Program-made: the position numbers and the translations under genes | The notes under the pieces: model-generated | Told to the model about the DNA's origin: nothing | The model's database searches: none | The model's input: only the letters and a program-made list of their open reading frames with translations | Origin: Trochalopteron elliotii | Taxonomy: Eukaryota; Chordata; Aves; Passeriformes; Leiothrichidae | Reading direction: 5' to 3' | Length of the DNA: 64,000 bases | NCBI GenBank assembly: GCA_024734555.1 | Contig: JANPWX010000209.1 | Span: 1,096,157 to 1,160,156 of the forward strand | Shown here: positions 45,201 to 55,829 of the stretch, one piece after another | Position numbering within the stretch: position 1 is the first letter of the stretch | Layout: each line of letters starts with the position of its first letter

Positions 45201-47644
45201 CTGGAATGAAATAAAAGCTTGGTGGGAATTTGAATCTGGAGCCTTACACGGGTGTAAAGCACAGGTTGCAATCCAAGAAACAAACTGAAGTGGTTTTTTG
45301 GCTCCCTTCCAATTGGTAGAGCATGGCTCCCCATTGTCTTCTCGCTGTTATGCCACTTAGCTGTTTGAGCAGAGGGGGTGCAGGAACAGAACTTACCTGG
45401 CTCTCAGAACTGGGATGGACTTTCCAGGTCAGGCATGAGAAGATCTGTGTGTTGGGATTTGTGTCTGGAAGTAATGCTGTTCCAGTGTTGCTCACTTGAA
45501 ATCTGAAGCTTCTTATGCTTCACATCAATTTCCTGTTCTTGTTAAAAATGCTTTTGCTTTAAAAATAAAAGGGCTTAAAGCTGAGGGGTTTGACAGAGTG
45601 TGCTGCAGAGTGATTCTTTTCTCCTCTGTATGTTTCCTGAATGAATGATTTTGAAGTAAAGTAGTATTTCCTTGCAGAACCTGCCTCTGTTAAGTCTTTA
45701 GACTGTTACAGCAACAGTGAGACTATTAGTGCAATGTTAATAATCTGTATGTGTTCCTCATTTTGGACCTTTGTTAGTCATTTCAGCCTTGGCAGGCTGG
45801 AAGAGATGAGAATAGTATGTATGAGTTTTGCTTCTGTTCCCTCTGCATGTGTTCTCAAGGTAGGCAGAGTATTTGGGTCTTCAGAGCATGTCTATCCGGA
45901 ACCTTTTAGCAGTGCTGAATTCACAGAAATAATACCAGAAAATAGCATAATGCTGTTTCATTTCACTCATCTCTGCATAGGGTTGTACTGCTTTTGTTGG
46001 ACAAGTGTGCCTCAGATGTTTGTGAGCTTTTCTTGGTTGCAGGAGGTGAGGGGAAAGTGAATTTTTTATGGGTTCCTCCCGTGGGATGAGTCCAGACAGG
46101 GTTTTGCTGCATGTCCATAATCAACCCCAAATGCATCTGTGCTGCTGAAGCTGCATCTAACTTTCTTCAAAACTGGGTTTCATGTCCTTGATTCTCTCCC
46201 TCACTCTCTTCTAAAGGAAAGGAGATGGTCAGCTAGTTTGTGTGTGTCCTGAGTAGGTCTTGCTTGAAGGGAGAAGCAGAAGACAGAGCCAAATAAAAAT
46301 GGGTTTTCAGAAACAAGGCTGATGAGAGGATGTCACCAGAGAACTCAACTGGTTTAAACAGAAAGTGTTCCTGAATTCTGTTATGGAGTTTACTGTTGCA
46401 GGTTTGTGCTTGGCATTAGCAATTACCTGAACACCTTCCAGCTTGGCTGGAGACCAGGTGCTCCTTCAAGTCTTGTTGTAAGCATGACAGCATGTTTCAG
46501 GGAGCTTTGGAGGGCCAGTGGTATAGAATGCATGAACTAGTTGAGGTTTTTCAGCAAGCCTGTGTTACTGTAGGCAGGTACTGAACAGTTTGAGTCAGAT
46601 TGGTCCACTTAAGTGGTATTTAGCAAGCAGGTAAGTAGTTTTCCGGAAGTTGAAGAGTTAGCTCCCATTTGTTACTCCTGGTCCAAAATAGTTGATTCAC
46701 CTCAGGCAGTGGGGGCCCACAGGTTTTGTATTGCTGAGTCATGGATGGATGGAACTGTCGAGGAGAAAAGAATGTTTGGCAAGGAATTTGTATCTTAAGC
46801 TTGAAATAGATTTCTAGAATTGTTTTTTGGGGAAAACTGATGTTTCTTTAAAACCGGGTTACGTTGTTTCAAATTTAGTTTTTGACTGTCTTGGCTTGGA
46901 AGAATATTTGGCTCAAAAATGACTCTGTGTGCAGAAGGATCTGCAGAAAGATGAATGGATATGAAGAAACTTGGTCTTGTTTTATGTTGCACTCACTAAA
47001 AGAACTTTTAATTTGAGAGTGAATTTTTCACTATGCTTTGTACCTTTGTATTTCAAACATGCTCTTTTTCTGGGTTCTCTCTTCTGTTAAATCTTTTAAG
47101 AGCTTGTATGTACAGCTTGAAGAAAACAGGATGTGACTGACTTGAAATGTCTTGATCTTAAATTTTAATATTTAAATTGCATAACTAAGTGGGTTGGCTG
47201 CTACAGGATGGTTATAGTTCGGGAAGAAACTATGATGCTTTGTTGGACTTCAGATGCCTCAGTTGCAGCAGTGAGAATTTTTTTTTCCCCTTTTCTCTTT
47301 TTTGGACTTATAAGCCAGGAACCTTACTCCTGGCTCTGCACTTGTGTACATCATCTAGTGTACATATGCATTTGTAACGAAGGAGTGCAAAGCAGCACTG
47401 TTTGTTCTGCAAAACAGAGGGAATTGGGAAGCTGAGTTGGAGGATTCTCTTTCCTCTTTTTCCTTTTTTGTTTTTTTTTGGCCCCCTCTCCCTTCTCTTT
47501 ACAAGAAGTTACTTTAAATAGGGAGCTGTTCAGCAGGTTGCAACTAGAATTCTATAATAAGATCTCTGTTCGCTCTCCCTACTTTTTCACATGCCAAGTT
47601 GTGGCTGTAATTATATGACAGCTGCCCTCTTGGCTGACATGCAG
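42260..47644 (+). other. Intron sequence
   Basis: No exon recognised. The frame at 43144-43629 (161 codons) has no domain and no splice context. A short LINE-like phrase may lie at about 43045-43115. The rest is unique-looking. Confidence 0.5.
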
Positions 47645-47706
47645 CAGATTGAACAGGGGATCTCCAGAGCTAAAAGTGTGAGCTGCTACTCTCTGAGCTA
47701 AAGCTC
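47645..47706 (-). repeat. tRNA-Lys-like SINE relic or tRNA pseudogene
   Basis: On the minus strand the sequence runs TAGCTCAGAGAGTAGCAG (A-box-like, D-arm), then CACTTTTAGC (anticodon-loop-like with TTT) and CCCTGTTCAATC (B-box-like, T-arm). The spacing fits a tRNA body and the closest pattern is tRNA-Lys(TTT). Stems are imperfect, so it is not a working tRNA gene. Bird genomes have few SINEs, making it an old relic. Confidence 0.5.
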
Positions 47707-48041
47707 TGTAGCCGGAGGCTGTAATGATCTATATCCTTCATGACTGACTGTAGAAGGGAGCTGCAAAAAGCACTTGCTGAGTTACGGTGCATACAGGGTA
47801 CTTACTGTGTATGCGGTCACTTCCCACGTGTACTGGAAGCTTTTTTTGAGTGGTTTGTGATAATTGTACAAACTGTTGTCAATTCACGGGTGCTTTAAAA
47901 TGATGATCTGTTTTGAAGCCTTTCTACCTTAAAAAGCTTTACTAGTTAGTCAGGCACTGACATTTGTTGCTGTATGTGTAAGTTGTGCTGAGCTCGATAT
48001 TACTGAAGTCCTTCAACTCTAATGTAAGTAATTGTAGTAAT

Positions 48042-48614
48042 TGTCCTGGTTTAGGACAAATTAGGGGAAGGTCTCCAGAAGGAGCCCCCCAGAAAACAAA
48101 CCTCCACCACCCCTTCCCCCCCCCAGCTCTGGGTTTGAGAAGGAATTCCTCGGAGGAGAAGTGGAAAAAACCTATTTATTGACAAATAAACAAAAACACT
48201 CCCCAACACAAGGGAAAAGAAAAATACTCAAGCAGTTGCTGTGAAGGGAGGGCACAGAGCTTTTGTCTCAGGCGTCGAGGACCCCCAGATATTCCCAGGT
48301 CAGGACCGGAGCTGGTCCAATGATCTTCGGGAGGGGGGAAAGAAAAAAGGGAGAGAAAAAGGAAAAAAAAAATGAAAGCAGCGAAAACCAGCAAAAGCAA
48401 AAACAAAAGCAAAAACAAAGCCAGCAGCAAAGCCGAGCTAGCAGCAAAGCCAAGCTAGCAGCAAAGCCAAGCTAGCAGCAAAGCAAAAGAACAAGTAGCC
48501 CCACCGCGGCAAAACAGCCCTTCGAGGTGGGGGGGGCAGCTATTAGACATAACAGTGTAGTACACAGAGATAAAGCTGCACGATTGGGATAGGAGGCACC
48601 GTCAACCCAGGACA
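48042..48614 (-). repeat. 3' LTR of the class III provirus
   Basis: 573 bp. The ends form an 8-bp inverted repeat TGTCCTGG...CCAGGACA. AATAAA lies on the minus strand at 48175-48180. It contains three 17-bp units (agccaagctagcagcaa type) at about 48437-48487, where the other LTR has one. Confidence 0.95.
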
Positions 48615-48776
48615 TTCCACCCCTTATCCCATATCGTGAACATACAATAAAAAAACTTTCATCTCACTTACTCAAACCTTCAACACTTACACATTTCCTT
48701 CCATCTTACTTGCTCAGACCTTTGACACTTATACATTTAGTAACATTCAGCAAACAATGACATTTACATATGAGTC

Positions 48777-49619
48777 TCACCCCACATTCAGATCTCCCTG
48801 AGGTACACATCGTGTTATTCCATCTTTCTGCATTATCCACCATATATAACCTGGTCCTTGAGCAAAAACAATCCCACGGATGGGTTTGCCTGTACTCGAG
48901 GCAGGGTTGATCCATACTGTCTTTCCCAACAAACCTCTGACATGGGCCGCTGGGGCTTTATCTCCATCTACTATATTAAGGAGCTCAGACTGAGCAGGAC
49001 CCACTCGGTTGATGGAACCTCAGGTGTTAACTAACCAGGTGGCCTTTGCTAAATGCTGCTCCCAGTTTTTTAGAGACTCCCCACCCAATGCTTTCAGGGT
49101 GGTTTTTAACAATCCATTGTACCTCTCCACTTTACCTGCAGCTGGTGCATGGTAGGGGATATGGTACACCCACTCAATGCCATGTTCCCTAGCCCAGGTT
49201 TTAATAAGATTATTTTTAAAATGAGTCCCATTGTCTGACTCAGTCCTCTCGGGAGTACCGTGCCTCCAAAGGACCTGCTTTTCAAGGCCCAGGATGGTGT
49301 TGCGGGCTGTAGCATGAGACATGGGGTATGTTTCCAACCATCCCGTGGTGGCTTCCACCATGGTCAGCACATGGCGCTTGCCTTGGCGGGTTTGAGGCAG
49401 CGTGATGTAATCAATCTGCCAGGCCTCCCCGTACTTGTACTTGGACCACCGCCCTCCATACCAGAGGGGCTTCACCCGCTTGGCTTGCTTAATGGCAGCG
49501 CACGTCTCACAGTCATGGATAACCTGAGAAATGCTGTCCATGGTTAGATCCACTCCTCGGTCTCGTGCCCACTTATAGGTGGCATCTCTACCCTGGTGGC
49601 CTGAGGCATCATGGGCTCA
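48777..49619 (-). pseudogene. pol: Integrase
   Basis: In one frame: zinc domain with His pair (HDASGHQG) and HDCETC, catalytic core with all three acidic residues (WQIDYITLP, SDNGTHF, GKVERYNG), and a C-terminal small-barrel-like part (TVWINP, GIVFAQGPGYIWW, GDL). It inserts viral DNA into the host chromosome (family role). In-frame TGA codons at 49617-49619 (just before the zinc domain) and 49020-49022 (before the C-terminal domain) break it. Active-site residues are intact. Confidence 0.9.
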
Positions 49620-50345
49620 TCGTGCTAAGAACAGCTCTCCCTTGTGCTCCCAGTCAAGGTCTGTCTTCAACTCCCCTATCTTTGCAGCCTGATCTACCTG
49701 CTGATTGTTTTGCTGCTCCTCATTAGCTCTACTTCTGGGGACATGGGCGAATGGTAGTTCAGGTAGTTTCTCTAATCGGGTAGCGATACCTTTCCACTCT
49801 TCAGCAGCCCAAATTGGTTTTCCTCTAAGCTGCCAGTTCGCCTCTTTCCATCTCTTCAGCCACCCCCACAGAGCATTGGCTACCATCCAAGAATCAGTAT
49901 ACAGATAGAGCCTTGGCCACTTCTCTCTCTCTGCAATACCTAGGGCCAGTTGAATGGCTTTGAGTTCGGCAAATTGGCTGGATCCACCCTCTCCTTCAGT
50001 AGCCTCTGCGACCTGTCGTGTGGGGCTCCATACAGCTGCTTTCCACCTCCGACTCATCCCTATGACTCGACAGGAACCGTCGGTGAATAAAGCGTAACGT
50101 GTTTCCTCTGCTGGCAGCTGGTTGTATGGTGGAGCTTCCTCAGCCCGGGTCACTGGTTCTTGTTCTTCATCTGAGACATTAAAACTTTCACCTTCAGGCC
50201 AATTTGTAATCACTTCCAAAATCCCAGGGCAATCTAGTTTCCCAGCTTGGGCATGTTGTGTGATGAGGGCAATCCACTTGCTCCATGTAGCACTGGTAGC
50301 ATGGTGGATGGAGGGAACCTTTCCTCTAAACATCCACCTTAGCAC
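49620..50345 (-). pseudogene. pol: RNase H and linker
   Basis: The frame carries the RNase H motifs ALFTDGSC, SQFAELKAIQLA and LYTDSWMVANAL, so the D-E-D residues are present. A C-terminal HVPRSRANEEQQNNQQVDQ leads to integrase. An acidic linker precedes it (SFNVSDEEQEPVTR). It is in the same frame as the RT part upstream, from which it is separated by TAA at 50370-50372 and TGA at 50352-50354. Confidence 0.9.
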
Positions 50346-50369
50346 CGGTAGTCAGGGTGCCAGGAGGAG

Positions 50370-51038
50370 TTATGCTTCTGTACCAATCACCTCCGAAGCA
50401 GCTTGGACTCCTTCATAAGCGGCCAAGATTTCCTTTTCCGTTGGGGTGTAGTTATCTTCAGACCCCCTGTAGCTCTGACTCCAGAATCCCAGTGGTCGGC
50501 CTTGGGTCTCACCAGGTACCCTTTGCCAAAGGCTCCAGGACAGACCATGGCTCCCGGCTGCAGAGTAGAGCACATTCTTCACATCAGGTCCCATCCTAAC
50601 TGGGCCGAGGGCTACAGCATGAGCAATCTCCTGCTTGATCTGGGTGAAAGCTTGTTGCTGCTCAGGGCCCCAGTAGAAATCGTTCTTCTTGCGGGTAACC
50701 AGGTAAAGGGGGCTCACAGTCTGACTGTACTCAGGAATGTGCATCCTCCAGAAACCTATAGCACCTAAGAAAGCTTGTGTTTCTTTCTTGTCAGTTGGTG
50801 GGGACATAGCTGTGATTTTGTTAATGACATCAGTAGGAATCTGACGCCGTCCATCTTGCCACTTCACTCCCAGGAACTGGATCTCTCGAGCAGGTCCCTT
50901 AACTTTACTTTTCTTAATAGCAAAGCCAGCTTCCGGGAGAATTTGGATGATTTTCTCTCCTTTCTCGAACACTTCTGCTGCTGTGTTTCCCCACACAATG
51001 ATGTCATCAATATATTGTAAATGTTCTGGAGCCTCTTC
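50370..51038 (-). pseudogene. pol: Reverse transcriptase, C-terminal part (YIDD box)
   Basis: This frame carries the intact catalytic box Y-I-D-D (51003-51014) followed by IIVWG, then the palm/thumb (IQFLGVKWQDG, MSPPTDKKETQAFLG, YWGPEQQQAF) and the connection (YTPTEKEILAAYEG). It is shifted relative to the N-terminal RT frame by one base at an AAAA run (51039-51042). It ends at TAA 50370-50372. Confidence 0.9.
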
Positions 51039-51042
51039 TTTT

Positions 51043-51946
51043 CAAGTGTAGCTTGAATCAGTCCATGACAGATGGTAGGACTGTGTTTCCACCCCTGGGG
51101 CAGTCTGTTCCAGGTGTACTGCACTCCCCTCCATGTAAAGGCAAACTGAGGCCTGCATTCTGCTGCCAGAGGAATGGAGAAAAATGCATTAGCAATGTCA
51201 ATAGTGGCGTACCACTTTGCTGCCTTGGACTCCAGCTCGTACTGCAGTTCCAGCATGTCTGGTACGGCCGCGCTCAGAGGTGGAGTCACTTCATTCAAGG
51301 CACGATAATCCACAGTCAATCTCCATTCTCCGTCAGATTTTTGCACAGGCCAGATGGAGCTGTTGAAGGGTGAGTGGGTTTTGCTGACCAACCCTTGGCT
51401 CTCCAGCTCTCGAATCATCTTGTGGATGGGGATCACAGCATCTCGAGTTGTTCTATATTGTCGACGATGCACTATCGAAGAGGCAATTGGTACCATTTGT
51501 TCTTCTCCCTTCAAAAGTCCTACTGTGAGTCGGTTCTCGGACAGTCCAGGCAAGGTGTTCAATTGCCGAATGCTTTCTGTCATCACAGCTGCTATTCCGA
51601 AGGCCCACCTGAATCCTTTCGGGTCTTTAAAATACCCACTCCGGAGGTAATCTATGCCCAAGATGCATGGGGCCTCTGGGCCAGTTGCAATAAGGTGTTT
51701 CTTCCACTCATTCCTAGTCAGGCTCACATCTGCCTCCACCAACGTATAGTCCTGTGATCCCCCGATCACGCCAGCAACAGAAACAGATTCTGCCCCTACA
51801 CATCTCGATGGCATCAATGTACACTGTGCACCAGTGTCAACCAAAGCCTCATAGTATTGTGGCTTCAATGTGCCAGGCCAACGAACCCACACAGTCCAAA
51901 AAACACGATTTTCCCTAACCTCTACCTGGCTAGAGGCAGGGCCCCT
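51043..51946 (-). pseudogene. pol: Protease and reverse transcriptase N-terminal part
   Basis: The open frame starts directly after the gag UAG (51947-51949) and is in phase with gag. Protease: ALVDTGAQCTLMPS active site and CILGIDYLRSG near the C-terminal hydrophobic-Gly motif. RT: SIWPVQKSDGEWRLTVDYR, YATIDIANAFFSI (first catalytic Asp), LPQGWKHSPTICHG. It runs out of frame at the AAAA run 51039-51042. Because pol opens only behind the UAG and has no early ATG, expression by readthrough from gag is the natural model. Confidence 0.9.
51913..51941 (-). promoter_or_regulatory. Stem-loop 3' of the gag UAG (candidate readthrough element)
   Basis: On the RNA strand a 6-bp perfect stem CCTCTA/TAGAGG with loop GCCAGG extends through a small internal bulge by CCCT/AGGG, giving 10 pairs. 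It begins 5 nt after the UAG (spacer AGGGG). Stop-proximal RNA structures stimulate gag-pol readthrough in gammaretroviruses. The stem is seen in sequence; the function is inference. Confidence 0.5.
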
Positions 51947-53929
51947 CTAAGCCTGATTATCCTTCTTTCCTTGGCTATATGTCTTAGAGGTTCCTTCAAG
52001 GGGATCGGACATGTCATCATCATCATCATCATCATACTTGGCATTTTGGCTACAAGCAACTGGAGCTGCTCTCTGTTTAGTGAAACTTCCTCTTTGAATC
52101 TTACCTTCCTTCAAATTGTGTACCCGTTGTGCCAGAGCAGCAGTGGGTTTTCCATCCCATCTCCTCATGTTTTCTCCAGACTCACGCAGGAAGAACCACA
52201 ACTCAGCTCGTGGGGTGTACCTTCTCTCCCCATCAAAGGAGCACCGGCATTGGATACCAGGGCCTCTAATTTGTACAGCCGAGATTTGGAGGAAATCCTC
52301 CTTAACCTCTTCCCTGAGTTTCTTATGATTCTCCTCTATTTTGTCTTCTAGTTTCTGCAGTCGTGTTTCCACAGCTGCAATTCTGGCATGAGTTGGGCCA
52401 TGTACAGCATCTGCATATGCTCACAGCTTCTTCGCCATATCGAGCACGGTCTCATATGTCTCATCTCGCTTCATTATTGCTAGAGCAGAAGTGTATTCAG
52501 ATGGCCCAAGTCGCACAAGTTTCCTCCACATTACAGGTGTACATGGTACCAAGTCTGGATTCCTAGTTGTTATGTCATCTGAAAAAATGAGCTCTGCTAC
52601 CGCCATCTCTCTCAGACGTTGGATCCCCTGTTCTATGGTCTTCCACTGTGTCTGCTGCAAATAGAGGTCATCTGCACACAGGTATCTTTGTGCTACACCG
52701 TCCAGGATCCGTTCCCAGAGACTGTGAGGGCTAGCCTCCCTCATCATGCTTTGGTCAAAGACAGGATCATGTGACAGAGATCCCAAATGCCTCGCTTCAG
52801 TGCCATCCAGAATGGTAGCCTCCCCTGCAGCATCCCAAAGGCGGACTAACCAACTAATTATAGATTCATCGGGTTGTCGCCTGTAGTCTTTTCTTAGGCC
52901 TCGAAGGTCCTTTAGGGAAAAGGTATCAATATTGGTTCCAGAATCTGTACCCCTCGATGTGGCTTCTGATTTTGGTGAAGGTCCTTCTCCTGGATCATCA
53001 TCATCATCCTCCACCTTGCGATCGGTCTTGCTTTTACACTTTCCACCTCTTGTATTAGCAGCAACAGCCATTGGTTGAGGCCTACTGTCTAGTTCAGCTA
53101 CTGGCCTGGAGCCTGGGATATTAGCTGCAGCCTGAGTGACTGGAATAGTAACTAATTTATCTCCCTGTTCCCTTTCTTCTATCTGCTGCCCTACAGTATC
53201 TAGCAGAGTACGATAAACATATGCCAGGGCCCAGCTCACTACAATAGTCCTTTTCTCTTTAGTATTACCATGGCACTTCTCTTTCAGGTACTTTGCCACC
53301 TCAGCTGGGTTCTGAATTTGTTCAGATGGGAAGTCCCAGACTATAGGATCAGAGAATTCCTTTAAAATTTGGCCCATATCCTCCCATTTCCCACTCCACT
53401 CAAGATTTCTCCTGCTTGGCTTTACTCCTAAATCAGAAGTCTCATTAGCCCCTTTGGAAATCTCAGCTTTCATTTTATATAAACTGCGGACAGTATAGAA
53501 AAAGCTTACTAAATTAAATGCCAGAAAGATGGTCTCTTTAACACTCAGGGGAGACTGAACATTTTCTAATAGAGATGTAAGCAATCCAAAGGAGAAGAAG
53601 GAGAACAGAGGCTGGAAAACCCCTTCCCCTGCTTCTCCCCCAACAAACTGAGTACACACCCATAACAATGAACCATACACTTCTGGAACGGATTCCAGCA
53701 TTTTTATAACCCTCCTGTAAATCATTACAAACAAGCCCAGCCCAATGAATATTCTGGTTAGTATCCCATGGCTACAGGAACTACCTATTAGGGACAATAC
53801 CAGAGCTATTTCTGGGTAAGGAAGTAACCCTAGGTACCACAGAGGTATTAAAACTTCAAAAAACCCTAGGGACCAGAAATACCGGCAGGCTTCCACCCCA
53901 AATGACATTATGAATCCAGAAAAAACCAT
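51947..53929 (-). pseudogene. gag: gag with N-terminal multi-pass hydrophobic region
   Basis: The frame has no earlier ATG than 53929 (TAA lies just upstream at 53951-53953) and ends at UAG 51947-51949: 660 codons with one internal TGA at codon 503 (52421-52423). Residues about 1-150 hold four or five hydrophobic segments (RYFWSLGFFEVLIPLWYLGL, IFIGLGLFVMIY, FQPLFSFFSFGLL, TIFLAFNLVSFFY). Then come a charged linker, an Asp run, and a capsid-like C-terminal domain (RQPDESIISWLVRLWDAAG, LWERILDGVAQRYLC, MAVAELIF, TPVMWRKLVRLG) that reminds me of the chicken ENS-1-type Gag. After the TGA, a coiled coil (LQKLEDKIEENHKKLREEV) and a second Asp run follow. No CCHC zinc knuckle is present. Confidence 0.8.
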
Positions 53930-54031
53930 ACCAATACACCCACAAAACAATTAGGACCACCAATATTATTATTAAAGTTTTTTCCACTTCCTCTGGCCCT
54001 TTCCCGGCCAATGCCATATCCAAAAGTATTC

Positions 54032-54575
54032 TGTCCTGGTTTAGGACAAATTAGGGGAAGGTCTCCAGAAGGAGCCCCCCAGAAAACAAACCTCCACCAC
54101 CCCTTCCCCCCCCAGCTCTGGGTTTGAGAAGGAATTCCTCGGAGGAGAAGTGGAAAAAACCTATTTATTGACAAATAAACAAAAACACTCCCCAACACAA
54201 GGGAAAAGAAAAATATTCAAGCAGTTGCTGTGAAGGGAGAGCACAGAGCTTTTGTCTCAGGCGTCGAGGACCCCCAGATATTCCCAGGTCAGGACTGGAG
54301 CTGGTCCAATGATCTTCGGGAGGGGGGAAAGAAAAAAGGGAGAGGAAAAGGAAAAAAAAAATGAAAGCAGCGAAAACCAGCAAAAGCAAAAACAAAAGCA
54401 AAAGCAAAAAGCAAAGACAGCAGCAAAGCCAAGCTAGCAGCAAAGCAAAAGAACAAGTAGCCCCACCGCGGCAAAACAGCCCTTCGAGATGGGGGGGCAG
54501 CTATTAGACATAACAGTGTAGTACACAGAGATAAAGCTGCACGATTGGGATAGGAGGCACCGTCAACCCAGGACA
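54032..54575 (-). repeat. 5' LTR of the class III provirus
   Basis: 544 bp with the same TGTCCTGG...CCAGGACA ends and AATAAA (complement at 54164-54169). It has a single 17-bp unit in the variable region where the other LTR has three. About five substitutions separate the two LTRs outside the variable region and homopolymers. Confidence 0.95.
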
Positions 54576-54969
54576 GTAATTGTTACCAATATTGAATGCA
54601 GTATGAAAAACTCTACACTGCCAATGCTGTTCAGTTAAGTTTGCCTTTATGCTTTGCCATGGCAATAGGTTTTTCACAGATGGCACCATGGGAGCTTTGT
54701 AAAAGCAAATGAAGGAGAAACTGGAATTGCTGGAAATCTCTCCTGTTTCCTCAGGACCAGGAAAATCTGAGCAATGCTGAAGTTGGTTAGGCTGAGGAAA
54801 AGTGAGGAGAAGCAGAACCATATGGAGCTTCATGAGTGGTGTCAGCCATGGGTAGCTTCTGCAACCAGTGTTGTGGCAGAGGGGAAGTGTGTTACAAGTT
54901 GAGACATTAATTTTGAACTTTGTGAAACATTAATTTTTGAACCCTCAACACCTCCTTTCCCTACATCCC

Positions 54970-54991
54970 CAAACAAAAAAAAAAAAAAAAA
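54970..54991 (+). repeat. Poly-A tract
   Basis: About 19 A residues in a row, downstream of the provirus. It may be the tail of an old retroelement, but nothing recognisable precedes it. Confidence 0.6.
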
Positions 54992-55829
54992 ACACCCAAA
55001 ACTTTCAATAACCATAACAACAATGACAACTAAATCCGAAACCAAACAGGAGATAGGCATCTGCTAGCTTTAAATATGGCAAAGTAAGCATTCCTATCAA
55101 TTTGCACGGGTCAAAACCAAGCTGATCTTTTTGCATTAAAAAAAATAGGAAATATGTAAGGGGTGCAATTAAATGTTAAATAAAATATAAACTGAAACAG
55201 TCTTTTAGACCTCAAACATTTAAGTTAGTGCTAGTCCAGTGTGTCAGAAACTAACTTGATGCTGTATATATTATCAACAGGGACATTGTCTGCTGTAAAC
55301 TAAGACAATCTCCATATATGTTAGGCCATATCCTATTACACACGTCTGACCATACTCAATCATAGTTTAGTAAACACCCTCCATCCTAGTTGCATCCTCC
55401 ACTTCCTTTCTTTGCATTATTTCATGCACACAGAGTTAATATAAAGCTGCTTGTAGCAAGGTCTAAGAAATTCTTATTCCCTCACCTCTCATTCCTGTTC
55501 TGTGCCACCATCATCCCATAGGTTTTGGGGGTGCAGTCACTGTTAGGACCATGGTGTAACATACATTAGTTACCTGCCGTGGGTTAGAAGTCCCATTCCT
55601 CCAAATACATGAAATGACCCAGGTTACAGTGATCTAGTCCATGGTGCTGCCTTGCAAGCAGCAGTGTCAGCAGAACTGGGGAGGAGATGTTTTGCAGGAG
55701 GAGCAGAGGAAATTTTTTAAGTTTATGTTACTCCCGAGGCATCTTATGAGACTTTCTCTGTCAGGCAGTCTCACCAGTCTTAGGACTTGATTCCCTACTG
55801 CCTGTCCTATCACTCCTTACATAAGGAGA

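Larger units (their letters stand above)
48042..54575 (-). mobile_element. Class III (ERVL-like) endogenous provirus, env-less
   Basis: The provirus is 6,534 bp, flanked by the 5-bp TSD gtaat (48037-48041, 54576-54580), with LTRs of 573 and 544 bp. It is read on the minus strand: 5' LTR at right, gag, protease, RT, RNase H, integrase, PPT (complement of 48615-48630, GGGATAAGGGGTGGAA) and 3' LTR at left. No env fits in the roughly 150 bp after integrase. Gag and pol share one frame across a UAG. The class is inferred from RT motifs (LPQGWKHSPTICHG), the 5-bp TSD and the single-stop gag-pol layout. LTRs differ by about 1% in substitutions, so it is much younger than the nested provirus. It sits antisense to the putative host intron. 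Confidence 0.95.

Noticed and set aside
53950..53952. Gag start at 53950
   Set aside because: The codon there is TTG directly after a TAA; the first in-frame ATG is at 53929.
54842..55060. Minus-strand frame with a Phe run near 54990
   Set aside because: The Phe run is the complement of a poly-A tract.
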